Shown here: positions 1 through 9,557 of the stretch, piece after piece | How positions within the stretch are numbered: the first letter of the stretch is position 1 | Layout of the letters: every line of letters starts with the position of its first letter | Assembly: GCA_013041925.1 (NCBI GenBank) | Contig: JABDRB010000002.1 | Span: 1-64,000 of the forward strand | From: Akkermansiaceae bacterium | GTDB taxonomy: Bacteria > Verrucomicrobiota > Verrucomicrobiia > Verrucomicrobiales > Akkermansiaceae | Direction: 5' to 3' | DNA length: 64,000 nt | Notes under the pieces: model-generated | The model's database searches: none | What the model was told of the DNA's origin: nothing | What the model saw: only the letters and a program-made list of their open reading frames with translations | Translations under genes and position numbers: made by a program

Positions 1-2003
1 TTCCCGACGGCTACGAGATGAAGCTTTTCGCCTCAGAAAAAGAATTTACCGACCTCGCCAACCCCGTTCAAATCTCCTTCGATAACCAAGGCCGCCTCTG
101 GGTTGCCACCATGGCCAGTTACCCACACTACCGCATCGGCGACCCGAAACCCACCGATAAACTCATTATCCTCGAGGACACCAACAACGACGGAAAAGCG
201 GATAAACAAACAACCTTCGCTGGAGACCTCCATCTTCCCATCGGATTTGAAATCACCGCCGATGGCGTCTACGTCTCCCAAAGTGATAGCCTCGTCCTTC
301 TCAAAGATAACAACGGCGACGACCAATACGATACCAAGGAGGTCCTCTTCAGCGGGTTTGACGACCATGATACCCACCACGCCATCAGCGCCTTCTGCGC
401 CGACCCCACTGGCGCCATCATGATGGGAGAAGGACTCTTTCTCCACAGCAACGTCGAAACCGCCTACGGCCCAGTTCGTGGCACCCACGGAGGTTTCTAC
501 CGCTACAACCCGAAACGTAAAAAACTCATCCGCTACGCCCAACTGAGTATCCCGAACCCGTGGGGAATCGCCTACGATCACTACGGACAGGATTTCTTCC
601 TCCACACCTCCTCCACATCAGCCGCCTGGATGATGCCAGGATCGGTCAAACCACGCTACGGCGTGAACTTACGCTCACCCAATATCCTGACCAGCAACAA
701 CGTCCGTCCAACCTCAGGGCTCGAGATTATTTCCAGCCGTCACTTCCCCGACGAAGTTCAGGGCGACATGCTGATTAATAACAACATCGGCTTCCTCGGC
801 GCCAAACAACACCAAGTCATCGAAGACGGCACGGGGTTCACCACCAAGTATCGCCAAGATTTGTTTACATCAAACGACACCAACTTCCGCCCAGTCGATC
901 TCGAATTTGCCCCAGACGGCTCACTCTACGTCGCAGACTGGCACAACGTGCTCATTGGTCACATGCAGCATAATGCTCGCGACCCCCACCGCGATCATGT
1001 CCACGGTCGGATCTACCGCGTGACCTACCCGTCACGCCCGCTGGTCAAACCCGCCACCATCCACGGCGCCTCGATCGCCCAGCTCCTCGAAAACCTGAAA
1101 CTACCCGAATACCGGACACGCTACCGGACACGCCGCGAACTCCGAGGTCGCCCAGCCAGCGAGGTCCTGCCCGCCACCCAAGCATGGGCAGCCAAACAAA
1201 CCGACGAACACCACCAACTCGAAGCCCTTTGGGTGAGCTGTGGCCACGACCAAGTCAATGATAAGCTCCTCAGGGGGTTACTTCAATCCTCCGACCACCG
1301 CATCCGCTCCGCCGCAGTGCGCGTGCTCCGCTTCAATGGTCACCGCATCGCCGACCAAGCGGCGCTCCTCATGTCAGCAGCCGATGACGACCACGGACGG
1401 GTCCGGCTCGAAGCCATCACCGCCGCCTCATGGATCGGCAGGGAGAAAGGCATCCCCATTGTCGAAGCCGCAGGCAAAAAAACCATCGATCGCTACATCA
1501 CACAAGCGCATCGTGTTGCTCTCGCCCACCTCAAAGGCGAACTCGCCAAAGCCAAGTCGGCAGATACCGTCAAAACCCACCTCAAAGGCAAAGCAAAAAA
1601 GCTCTTTCTCCAAGGTGCCCAAATCTACGCCCGTGACGGCCACTGTGCCACCTGCCACCAAGAAAATGGCCAAGGTCTTCCCGACTCAGGTTTCCCCCCA
1701 CTCAACCAAACCAAGTGGGCCACTCAGAACGAGGACCGACTCATCAAGCTCACCCTTAATGGTCTCATGGGACCGATCACGGTGAAGGGTAAACAATACC
1801 CCGGCCAAGTCCCCATGACCCCCTTCGGCGGCATGCTTAACGACAACGAGATTGCCGCAGTCTTGACCTATGTCCGCAACGCCTTTGGCAACAAGGCCTC
1901 GGTCATCACCCCAGAAAAAGTCAAAGCCGTCCGTGCCGCTACCCAAGGCAAACAGGGATTCTACTCCCCCGAGGAACTCCTCAAAGCCCACCCCCACCAG
2001 TAG
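1..2003 (+). CDS. PVC-type beta-propeller/HEAT/cytochrome c dehydrogenase, 5' truncated
   Basis: The reading frame is already open at base 3 and encodes PDGYE before the first ATG (base 18). That matches the usual lead-in of these proteins (P-x-G-[FY]-E followed by LFASE), so the true start lies left of the window. The visible part has a beta-propeller region of the PVC membrane-bound dehydrogenase/gluconolactonase type (about residues 1-345), HEAT-like helical repeats (about 400-480) and a C-terminal cytochrome c domain with CATCH near residue 545 and a possible Met ligand in PMTPFGG. Such proteins are abundant in Planctomycetes and Verrucomicrobia, are exported, and probably oxidise sugars or alcohols. 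The substrate is unknown. The gene converges with the HzsA-like gene 86 bp away. Confidence 0.85.
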   Translation, partial: PDGYEMKLFASEKEFTDLANPVQISFDNQGRLWVATMASYPHYRIGDPKPTDKLIILEDTNNDGKADKQTTFAGDLHLPIGFEITADGVYVSQSDSLVLLKDNNGDDQYDTKEVLFSGFDDHDTHHAISAFCADPTGAIMMGEGLFLHSNVETAYGPVRGTHGGFYRYNPKRKKLIRYAQLSIPNPWGIAYDHYGQDFFLHTSSTSAAWMMPGSVKPRYGVNLRSPNILTSNNVRPTSGLEIISSRHFPDEVQGDMLINNNIGFLGAKQHQVIEDGTGFTTKYRQDLFTSNDTNFRPVDLEFAPDGSLYVADWHNVLIGHMQHNARDPHRDHVHGRIYRVTYPSRPLVKPATIHGASIAQLLENLKLPEYRTRYRTRRELRGRPASEVLPATQAWAAKQTDEHHQLEALWVSCGHDQVNDKLLRGLLQSSDHRIRSAAVRVLRFNGHRIADQAALLMSAADDDHGRVRLEAITAASWIGREKGIPIVEAAGKKTIDRYITQAHRVALAHLKGELAKAKSADTVKTHLKGKAKKLFLQGAQIYARDGHCATCHQENGQGLPDSGFPPLNQTKWATQNEDRLIKLTLNGLMGPITVKGKQYPGQVPMTPFGGMLNDNEIAAVLTYVRNAFGNKASVITPEKVKAVRAATQGKQGFYSPEELLKAHPHQ

Positions 2004-2089
2004 AAACAAGGATGGCACAATGTGAAGTGACCCACTTGAGGGATCCAACGTTCCCCTGTCTACAATGCTGGGGAGGGATGGCGTGTCTC

Positions 2090-4540
2090 TCAAGGGCTCG
2101 TTGCTGCCTGTTCATCGAGTGGCATCATGTCCATACGCGGACGCTTAATAAGTGACTGTTGAATGGAGTCAAACAGACGGATAAGTTTTTGGTAATCAGG
2201 ATCGTTGGTGGAGGTAAAAACTCCCTTGCCGCAGGCACCACTGCCACCGGCTTTTTTTGCAAGCGGGGCGCGCAAGAAGGTGTTTCGCTCGGGGTGGTCG
2301 ATCCTTAGATAAAAACCCTGAGTGAGCGGATGGATTTCTTTCGTATCCTTGTGACACGTCTGGCAGCGCCTACTTGCCACCTCGGCCAAGGTGGCGTCGA
2401 GTGATTCAGGCAAAATTCGTCTACACCCTGTTTTCTCTTGATGGTTTGAATCACTGGTAGCGTAGTAGGGGCAGTTCAGATCGATCCAAGCGAAGATACG
2501 GCGAAGCTCTTTGGTCGAAAGATGGGTTCGCTTATTCCTAGATGCATCTGGGTGTCCGTTGATGAGCGTATTGGCGAGCAGTGATGCCTTGGCTCCCCAC
2601 TGGCCGGGTTTGATCTCGAGGATATTTTCTTCCTGTCCGTTGTAGGTCGGGATCCAACTGGTATATTTACTGTATTTAAAATCGCCTCGAACACCTCCCT
2701 GATTCCATTTTTCCGAGCTCGTGCCACGCCTCACAAGGTTCTCGTAGGACACATTAAAGAAGTCCGTTTTGTCGCCCGTGAGTTCAAGTTCAGCGGCGGG
2801 TTGCTCGTCATCGTGGCATTCTAGACAGTGTTGATCCCAAATAGGTTGAATGATTTGAGTATAACTAAAACCGTGCACACCCCACTCTGGTTTCTCTAGT
2901 TTCTGAGGTTCCCGCAGCATGGCGATTGGGCGCCTCGAATCCGCATCCATTTTGGGGGTGACGGAATTGCGGTCAGAGTGGCAACCAATACACCCCTGAA
3001 CTTCGCCTGGCATCAGGTGGGTAAAGGTGCGCATGCGCTGGACGGCCCGACCAGCTTCATCCAGTGGCAGGAAATAGATGGGCTCCTGTGCCGGCACCTT
3101 AAAGTTGGCTGAACCATCTGGCTCAACGGTCGCATAACCCCAGATTTTTTTAGGAGCGTATGTCGCTCCGCAACTAACTACGGGAAACTGGAATCCGAAA
3201 GCGCGTTTTTTGGGGTCGACCCCCAGTGGCTTTTCGACTTCCTGAACAACGGCAATCTGTTTGATCTCACCTCGTTTCACTGACTTACCAAGGCCATTAT
3301 AGACATCCTGCATCATGATCGTAGCCCATGCTTGCCCTGCTTGTTGAGGTTGTTTGGGAAGTGATGAAGGCACCAGGCGTTCACGCTTTCTGGGACGGAT
3401 GGGTTGTGGACAATAAAACCCGAGTCCCGATGGCGTGATGATCGGGACGGAAACCGTAACTTGGTAGTCTCTCAGTTCGATGGATCCCTTTTTACTGACC
3501 AGATAATATTGGTCATCCACGGGAAACGGATTCAGGTAGGGGCCTCGCACCCGATTGCCATTGCCCTTATCGACCCGTCCGATGTTAATTTCTGGTGTCA
3601 GATTAGAGATCGATTCTTGGGAGTTTGAGCTAAGCATCGGATTGACGATACCAATCGCACCACGGCACGGTCCATTATGCGAAGTCAGAACGCAAAGAAT
3701 CTCCCCCTGCCTACCAGGGATTTCTCGTGCATCCATCAAGGTGGCAGGGCTAAGGGATCGATTACCAAAAACTCCTGTAACATTCGTTCCATCAGGATTG
3801 ATCGCCCAAAGACTCTGGATCGGAATAGCAGGACGATCGACGTATTCCCACCGACTATAAATAATCCGCCCGTCTGAGAGAACCGACGGGGTGAAGTCGT
3901 TAAGGTAATTGGCGCTCAAGCGTATGAGGTCAGAACCGTCACGGGCGCAGCGGTAGAGAATAGGGGTGGTGGTTTGCCAGCAGTAAGCAAAGGCAGCTTT
4001 GCGATCAGAGAGAAAAGCAATCCCACCGTCAGGCAACCAGCAGGCATTAAAATTATTCGAGTCGTCCTTCGTGATCTGGGTCAATTCTGTGCCGTCCAAT
4101 TTAATGGTAAACAACTGAAATGGCTCCTGCATGATACGTTTCCAACTGAACAAAACGGTGACACCATCATAATGCAAGTTGGCGTCAAGAATCTCACCAT
4201 CCGCACTATCAAAAATTTTAGTCAGCTTCGGTTCTGAGCCTGAAAGATCGCAAACCCAGAGTCCCCCGCCAGGTTGCAAACTTTCTTCGTGATACGTATA
4301 GACATGAGTCGGGTTAAGTGGATTACGCTGAGTCAGTAGAATCTTCGTAAAACCAAGACTTCCCGACCGGAGTTTTTCGAGCAAAGCGGGATCAGGCAGA
4401 AGCTGACTCGTCGTTACTGGCAAAGCTTTTATAACAGTCGCCGAGGTGGTCGTTTTCGATTGGGCATCAAGCGGATGAACCGCCATCAACACAGTCACGA
4501 GCATCGCGCCTAGAATACGTTTCATGGGCTGGTATTTCAT
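2090..4540 (-). CDS. HzsA-related multiheme cytochrome with TolB-like propeller
   Basis: A protein of 816 residues with a signal peptide (hydrophobic core near MLVTVLMA, cleavage near LDAQS). The N-terminal half has WD40/TolB-like propeller blades (for example LDGTELTQIT and LPDGGIAFLSDR). The C-terminal half has three CxxCH haem c sites: CIGCH (about 517), CLECH (about 572) and CQTCH (about 726). This fits the HzsA-related family, which resembles the hydrazine synthase alpha subunit and is widespread in PVC bacteria that do not carry out anammox. No hzsB or hzsC is nearby, so hydrazine synthesis is not implied. It is probably a periplasmic redox protein. An internal ATG (4525) could also be the start; either choice keeps the signal peptide. 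Confidence 0.8.
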   Translation of the reverse strand: MKYQPMKRILGAMLVTVLMAVHPLDAQSKTTTSATVIKALPVTTSQLLPDPALLEKLRSGSLGFTKILLTQRNPLNPTHVYTYHEESLQPGGGLWVCDLSGSEPKLTKIFDSADGEILDANLHYDGVTVLFSWKRIMQEPFQLFTIKLDGTELTQITKDDSNNFNACWLPDGGIAFLSDRKAAFAYCWQTTTPILYRCARDGSDLIRLSANYLNDFTPSVLSDGRIIYSRWEYVDRPAIPIQSLWAINPDGTNVTGVFGNRSLSPATLMDAREIPGRQGEILCVLTSHNGPCRGAIGIVNPMLSSNSQESISNLTPEINIGRVDKGNGNRVRGPYLNPFPVDDQYYLVSKKGSIELRDYQVTVSVPIITPSGLGFYCPQPIRPRKRERLVPSSLPKQPQQAGQAWATIMMQDVYNGLGKSVKRGEIKQIAVVQEVEKPLGVDPKKRAFGFQFPVVSCGATYAPKKIWGYATVEPDGSANFKVPAQEPIYFLPLDEAGRAVQRMRTFTHLMPGEVQGCIGCHSDRNSVTPKMDADSRRPIAMLREPQKLEKPEWGVHGFSYTQIIQPIWDQHCLECHDDEQPAAELELTGDKTDFFNVSYENLVRRGTSSEKWNQGGVRGDFKYSKYTSWIPTYNGQEENILEIKPGQWGAKASLLANTLINGHPDASRNKRTHLSTKELRRIFAWIDLNCPYYATSDSNHQEKTGCRRILPESLDATLAEVASRRCQTCHKDTKEIHPLTQGFYLRIDHPERNTFLRAPLAKKAGGSGACGKGVFTSTNDPDYQKLIRLFDSIQQSLIKRPRMDMMPLDEQAATSP

Positions 4541-4634
4541 ACTTATTTGTCGTTATTATGATTACGTTGCTATCGCTAAAAACTTTCATATCACGGCACC
4601 AATGAGGCCATTGAGCGAGTCCACCGTTGAAGCA

Positions 4635-6236
4635 TCAAGGTTTGCCCGATACCCGCTCAAGCCTCGGCGAGCTGGCCACCAGTCGCCCATCGGCAAACAC
4701 CCGCAAGCCTTTCCCCTTATGATACTTCTCCCCAGTTTTATCCCACAAGATAGTCAAATCACGACCACGGTAGGAAACGCGGTCGAGGCAGAAGTAGTCC
4801 CACTGGCCTGCAGGCAGCAGAGGATTGACCACCACCTGACCATCCGCCCGCGGCCGAAGACCGACCAATCCCGTGATGATCAAGTCATTGTAGGACGAGT
4901 GATTGTAGTCCTTGCCCCGCTCTTTCCCTCCCTTTTTCGGGTCCCAGCTCCCGTTTTTCCATTGTTTCAGACGCGTTCTAGAAATCCACTCACCGGTGAA
5001 CGGGTTCAGATTCTCATCAATCCAAGGAACCACCATGCCGTCCGCCTTCTTCCGTTGGTGGCAATGGGTGTAGGCCATCATGGTCTGAAAATAGTCCTCC
5101 TTATCGACGATATCTTGGTCATAATCATTCAGTAAATTGGCAAAAGCGGTCAGCGTGACCGAGGTCGCCAATGGCCAACTCGGACCATTCCATTGGCATT
5201 CGTGACCATCATAGGAAATCTTGAATTGGGGGTGCCGTTGCTCCGTAAAAGTCGGACCATATGCGGCTGAAAAACCCCTTGGATCCATCAACTGCGCCCA
5301 AGCTTCTTCATACCCTGCATCAGGTAAATTAAAATACCACGGCGTGTAGCCGATAAGTTCTCGTACATCGCTCAGCGATTCAGCCTCTGCTGCGAGCACT
5401 TTAAAAAACTGAGCTTTCGAATCCCACAGGCGCGTTTGCACTAACTTTTTTAGTTCCTCTGCCTTCTTATCGAATCGTTGGGCTTGCTCCTCATTTCCCG
5501 CCATGCGCGAAATCGCAGCAATCGCCATCGCGTCGCCATAGAGGTAACTGTTCAAGGTCGGGCGATACCCACTGCCACCAATCGACATCTCCATGCCATC
5601 ACGATCATCGATGGTGAAAAACATCCGACTGCGGTGACGTCCAATGCGATGCTTCCCCCACACTCTCCCCGCTTCCCAAGCTTCAAAGTTCTTCACCAAA
5701 TCAGGTAAGAGGTCTGTGATCAGCTCTGGATTGGGCGTCACCCAATGCCGCTTGAGCATCGCGTCCGCGAGCCAGCAGCTGTATTGACGCGGTCGGCCAC
5801 CTTTGCGCAGCCAAAATACCGAGTAGTCATCGAGAATAGGTTGATGCTTCAACCAGCGCCCCTCATAGTAGTGGTGACCGACGGCGCAATTGATCGTGTT
5901 GTGTTTTCTCGCCCACGCGACATTCGGCAAAAACTCCGTGATAACATAACCGTCATCCGTCTTTTTGATGTGTTTGCGAAACGTCCACCAACGGAAGTAA
6001 TACGTGCGTTCGACCGCCTTGTTTGGGCATTCGAAAAACGGGATACGCTTTGCCAGAAAATCGGCAGCTTCGCCATTCGGGATGTTGGCGTAGAGCTCTT
6101 CGTCGGCCGCATTGAATTGTTTTACGTAATTACGCAACAAATCGGCTGACACCACGTGACTTGTATCTCCGCCATGCACCAAGCCCGACAGCACAAGTGC
6201 GATGAGCATGGCAGTGAGCCGGCGGGAAACGATCAT
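4635..6236 (-). CDS. GH63/MGH1-like (alpha/alpha)6-barrel glycoside hydrolase, exported
   Basis: About 533 residues. I chose the ATG at 6236, which gives a clean signal peptide (core LTAMLIALVLSGLVHGG). The longer frame would begin with TTG at 6266. The family signature is in the second half: YGPTFTEQRHP followed by HECQWNGPSWPLATS, typical of the mannosylglycerate-hydrolase-like/GH63 six-hairpin group. Acidic residues in FTIDDRDGMEMS and the glutamate in HECQW are candidates for catalysis. The enzyme probably trims a glycoside or alpha-linked oligosaccharide in the periplasm. The substrate cannot be read from the sequence. It lies 94 bp upstream of the HzsA-like gene on the same strand and could be cotranscribed with it. 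Confidence 0.75.
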   Translation of the reverse strand: MIVSRRLTAMLIALVLSGLVHGGDTSHVVSADLLRNYVKQFNAADEELYANIPNGEAADFLAKRIPFFECPNKAVERTYYFRWWTFRKHIKKTDDGYVITEFLPNVAWARKHNTINCAVGHHYYEGRWLKHQPILDDYSVFWLRKGGRPRQYSCWLADAMLKRHWVTPNPELITDLLPDLVKNFEAWEAGRVWGKHRIGRHRSRMFFTIDDRDGMEMSIGGSGYRPTLNSYLYGDAMAIAAISRMAGNEEQAQRFDKKAEELKKLVQTRLWDSKAQFFKVLAAEAESLSDVRELIGYTPWYFNLPDAGYEEAWAQLMDPRGFSAAYGPTFTEQRHPQFKISYDGHECQWNGPSWPLATSVTLTAFANLLNDYDQDIVDKEDYFQTMMAYTHCHQRKKADGMVVPWIDENLNPFTGEWISRTRLKQWKNGSWDPKKGGKERGKDYNHSSYNDLIITGLVGLRPRADGQVVVNPLLPAGQWDYFCLDRVSYRGRDLTILWDKTGEKYHKGKGLRVFADGRLVASSPRLERVSGKP

Positions 6237-6564
6237 GACGTCACGAGGGTTTAGCAGGTAAAACAATCGGCAGATAGCTATTTCTCCAGATCCTTCACCA
6301 AGGCATCCGAATCGGCAACGACAAAGCCAATCACAAATTTAGATCTCCCCTGACCTCGTATTAATGATCTCACTGCACTGTAAACCAGCTTATCTCAAAA
6401 ATCCGACTACCTAGCCAGAGGTTTACCCGAAAAACAACAAACAATCCACTCACTCGCCGATTCTTAAGTCATTGAAAACCAATACTCGGTCAATATCCAC
6501 CGTTGACTTACAATGTTTTTTCTATAATAATTAATCTTATCTCTAAAAACCCTATTGCATCATC
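6237..6564. other. Intergenic region between divergent GH and PEP-CTERM genes
   Basis: An AT-richer stretch of 328 bp between divergently transcribed genes. It holds the candidate promoter for the PEP-CTERM gene at its right end. I see no ORF, RNA or repeat in the rest. Confidence 0.6.
6503..6531 (+). promoter_or_regulatory. Candidate sigma-70 promoter of the PEP-CTERM gene
   Basis: TTGACT at 6503-6508 is followed after 17 bp by AATAAT (6526-6531). An exact TATAAT also overlaps at 6523-6528, but at only 14 bp spacing. The coding start is about 34 bp downstream. The assignment rests on consensus match only. Confidence 0.45.
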
Positions 6565-7485
6565 ATGTTCTCCCCTAGAATGTTATCGCTCCAAAACATC
6601 CCCATCGCTGCAATCATCGGCACTACATTCCTGCACACGTTGACAGCGGGCATCATTGCACCGACAGCGATTAATTATACCGTACCCGCAGGCAGCAATG
6701 ATACCACAAACCCGTTCACCGATGATGTTTTTTTGGATAGCATCGTATTTGCAAGCGGCACGGTCTATTCCGCTGGTGGCGGTATTCGTGGCGCCGTATC
6801 GAGTTTTGTTAGCTTAAATCGCAACAACATCAATGCCGAACGAGGTGACAACGACGATGATTCAGATGGGGATACTGACCCATTCACTCGCGTTGGGCTG
6901 GACCCAATGAACTACGAATCGACTGACCCCTCTTTTCAGGACCGATCAATCACCTCAGCTTTCTCAACTCGAAGTTTGGTGGAGGGTGTCGATGGCGAAT
7001 CTCTTTATCGTTTTAATATTATATTTAATGCGGGCATCTCAGATAACGATGCAGGTGTCGACTCGATGCCCGAAGTCGTTCTCTTTGAGCGTGGCAATAA
7101 CGACACGACCACTGTAAAGGCAATCATCGGCGGCACATACAACGCCCCTGTTTATGCCCCCTTGAGCACGACCATCAACTCCGGCAATCTAACCTACACA
7201 GGTCTGGATATTGATACCTATGAGATTGGCAGTGCCCAAAGCCTCAACGCTGGAGGATTTGACGCCAATGACTTTGGCACGACTTCAACGATCTGGGGAC
7301 TAGAAATCGAGTCCAACGGAGGTGATTTCTATGGTGTTTTTGCTGTAGCCGAAGACCCTTCTACCCAATTGGATTCCAACGTACCACAGGCTTTAATCAA
7401 TCCTGACGCTGTTCCTGAGCCACACACATCCATGTTTATCGGGATAACGAGTTTATGTCTTCTGTGCAGACGTTCACGCAAATAA
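6565..7485 (+). CDS. PEP-CTERM sorting domain protein
   Basis: A protein of 306 residues with an N-terminal signal sequence. The C-terminus has the tripartite PEP-CTERM signal: VPEP, a short hydrophobic segment (FIGITSLCLLC) and a basic end (RRSRK). Such proteins are exported and then cleaved and anchored or released by an exosortase, often in exopolysaccharide-producing bacteria. The central part is acidic and rich in Asp and Asn (for example RGDNDDDSDGDTD), suggesting calcium binding or a beta-rich extracellular fold. It contains no catalytic motif I recognise. No exosortase gene is in the window. It stands alone with its own promoter candidate. Confidence 0.8.
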   Translation: MFSPRMLSLQNIPIAAIIGTTFLHTLTAGIIAPTAINYTVPAGSNDTTNPFTDDVFLDSIVFASGTVYSAGGGIRGAVSSFVSLNRNNINAERGDNDDDSDGDTDPFTRVGLDPMNYESTDPSFQDRSITSAFSTRSLVEGVDGESLYRFNIIFNAGISDNDAGVDSMPEVVLFERGNNDTTTVKAIIGGTYNAPVYAPLSTTINSGNLTYTGLDIDTYEIGSAQSLNAGGFDANDFGTTSTIWGLEIESNGGDFYGVFAVAEDPSTQLDSNVPQALINPDAVPEPHTSMFIGITSLCLLCRRSRK

Positions 7486-7651
7486 GTGCCCACACAGACA
7501 ACCATCCCTCTCGAAAACATATTCGTTTCAGTCAGAGAAATCGCGCATCCGCTGATGGCAGCGCTCCTCATTTCTCGATCTCAGCATGCGCAAATTTCTG
7601 CCCGTCAATTCTAGGGTTTCCAAACCCGCTAATCGGGGGTAAGACACCGGC

Positions 7652-9004
7652 ATGTGGAAAGGACGATTCGCCAAAGCTACCGCCGATCTTGTTCAACAGT
7701 ACGGAGAATCCATCTCCTATGACTGGCGATTATACAAACATGATGTCGCAGGCTCCATCGCCCACGCCCGTGCCCAGGTAAAGGCCGGACTCCTCAACAA
7801 CGACGAGTTTGCCTCCATCGAAAAAGGACTCCGTGAAGTCGAACAGGAAATCGACGCCGGATCGTTTGATTTCTCCATCGAACTCGAGGACATCCACATG
7901 AACATCGAGTCAGCCTTGACCGAGAAAATTGGTGCGCCGGGCGCGAAGCTTCACACCGCACGGTCGCGCAACGATCAGGTCGCCACCGACACCCGCTTAT
8001 ACTGTCGGGAGGAAATCGACACCCTGACCACTCACCTCACCGAACTCAAAAAGGCACTCCTTGAACAGGCGTCTACCTATGCCGACGCCGTCATCCCCGG
8101 TTACACCCACCTCCAACGTGGCCAACCAGTCACCGTTGGCCACCACCTCCTGGCTTATGTCGAAATGATCGACCGCGATACGTCGCGGCTCGCTGACTGC
8201 CGGAAGCGCGTCAACGTCTCCCCGCTCGGGTCTGGAGCACTCGCCGGCTCTACCATCAACCTCGACCGCCAACAAATTGCCGAGGAATTAGGCTTCGACC
8301 GCGTCACCACCAATTCGATGGACGCCATTTCTGACCGCGACTACATCGCCGAATTTCTTTTTGACATCGCCCTCGTCGGAACCCATCTGTCACGTCTTTC
8401 CGAGGATCTCATCCTTTGGTGTAGCTCCGAGTTTGGTTTCGCCACCCTTTCTGACGCTCACACCACCGGTTCTTCGCTGATGCCCCAGAAAAAAAACCCT
8501 GACGTCTGCGAGCTCACCCGCGGAAAAACGGGTCGACTCTACGGTAACCTCGTTGCCCTACTCACTGCCGCTAAAGGGCTACCCCTCACCTACAACCGCG
8601 ATCTGCAAGAGGACAAAGAGCCGCTGTTCGACTCCATCGATACCCTCAAACTTGCCCTCAAGGTAAATACGGAAATGATTGCCGATATGACGATCAACGT
8701 CGACACCTGTCTCGCCGCCGCCTCCGACCCGCTTCTGTTAGCCACTGATCTTGCCGACTACTTGGTCAAAAAGGATGTCCCGTTCCGTCAAGCCCACGAA
8801 CTCGTCGGGCAAGCTGTCGCCGTCAGCGTGCAAACAAGCACCCCACTCGACCAACTCGACCTCACTCAAATTTCCGATCACTACGGAGCCGATACCAAGG
8901 AGGTCTTCCACCTCCAGACAGCCCTCGCCGCCCGTACCAACCCTGGCGCACCCAGCATCGAAAACGTACGTGCCGAGGTCGCACGCTGGCAAGAAAGCCT
9001 CTAA
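7652..9004 (+). CDS. argH: Argininosuccinate lyase
   Basis: A protein of 450 residues, full length for the family. It cleaves argininosuccinate to arginine and fumarate, the last step of arginine biosynthesis, in the cytoplasm. Signatures seen are MWKGRF at the N-terminus, the HTARSRNDQV loop, the TH in GYTHLQRGQPV, and the fumarase/lyase signature GSSLMPQKKNPD carrying the flexible catalytic serine loop. A G-rich stretch lies upstream but too far from the ATG to be a good ribosome site. No other arg gene is adjacent. sodN follows after 46 bp on the same strand. Confidence 0.97.
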   Translation: MWKGRFAKATADLVQQYGESISYDWRLYKHDVAGSIAHARAQVKAGLLNNDEFASIEKGLREVEQEIDAGSFDFSIELEDIHMNIESALTEKIGAPGAKLHTARSRNDQVATDTRLYCREEIDTLTTHLTELKKALLEQASTYADAVIPGYTHLQRGQPVTVGHHLLAYVEMIDRDTSRLADCRKRVNVSPLGSGALAGSTINLDRQQIAEELGFDRVTTNSMDAISDRDYIAEFLFDIALVGTHLSRLSEDLILWCSSEFGFATLSDAHTTGSSLMPQKKNPDVCELTRGKTGRLYGNLVALLTAAKGLPLTYNRDLQEDKEPLFDSIDTLKLALKVNTEMIADMTINVDTCLAAASDPLLLATDLADYLVKKDVPFRQAHELVGQAVAVSVQTSTPLDQLDLTQISDHYGADTKEVFHLQTALAARTNPGAPSIENVRAEVARWQESL

Positions 9005-9050
9005 TTTTTTACGTGCGTATCTTCGGATTCACGCCTAGAGTCGGCGTGTT

Positions 9051-9506
9051 ATGAAAAGCTATCTCATCATTGCCGTCGCTTCCGTCCTCACCCTTTCCGC
9101 AGCACCTGGGTTGAGGGCCCACTGCCAAGTCCCCTGTGGTATTTACTCAGACGATACGGTCCTCAAAGACCTCCACACCCATCAAGCGACCATCAGCAAG
9201 GCCATGGAACAAATCGCCAAGCTCTCAAAAAAACCCGGCGAAAATGCCAACCAGCTCACCCGTTGGGTCGTTAACAAGGAGGAGCACGCCACCAAGATCC
9301 AGCAGACAATGACCCAGTATTTTCTCGCCCAACGCGTCAAACTCACGGAAGCCGATTCCAATAACAAGGCCTACATCAAAAAAATCTCCCTGATCCATCA
9401 AATCATCGTGCACGCCATGAAGTGCAAACAAAGTACCGACCTCGACGCTGCCGCTAAACTGCATCAGTCCATCGCCCTTTTTACGAAGGCGTATCAAACC
9501 AAGTAG
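9051..9506 (+). CDS. sodN: Nickel superoxide dismutase with Sec signal peptide
   Basis: A protein of 151 residues. A signal peptide (MKSYLIIAVASVLTLSAAPG) ends in LRA, directly followed by the nickel-hook motif HCQVPCGIY. That matches the NiSOD signature H-C-x-x-P-C-G-x-Y, where His1, Cys2 and Cys6 of the mature enzyme bind Ni. Cleavage by signal peptidase after Ala would leave exactly His1 at the N-terminus. The rest (about 128 residues) fits the four-helix NiSOD domain. The enzyme dismutates superoxide to peroxide and oxygen. In many bacteria the hook is exposed by a dedicated protease, SodX, and none is seen here. The predicted location is the periplasm. Confidence 0.88.
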   Translation: MKSYLIIAVASVLTLSAAPGLRAHCQVPCGIYSDDTVLKDLHTHQATISKAMEQIAKLSKKPGENANQLTRWVVNKEEHATKIQQTMTQYFLAQRVKLTEADSNNKAYIKKISLIHQIIVHAMKCKQSTDLDAAAKLHQSIALFTKAYQTK

Positions 9507-9557
9507 AGGAGTCGATCCCAATGCCCCCCTCCCCCCAAGGATGGTCGATTAAACAAC

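Noticed and set aside
2090-4540. True hydrazine synthase (anammox) assignment
   Set aside because: No hzsB or hzsC genes nearby and the organism does not look like an anammox planctomycete; only the family resemblance is kept.
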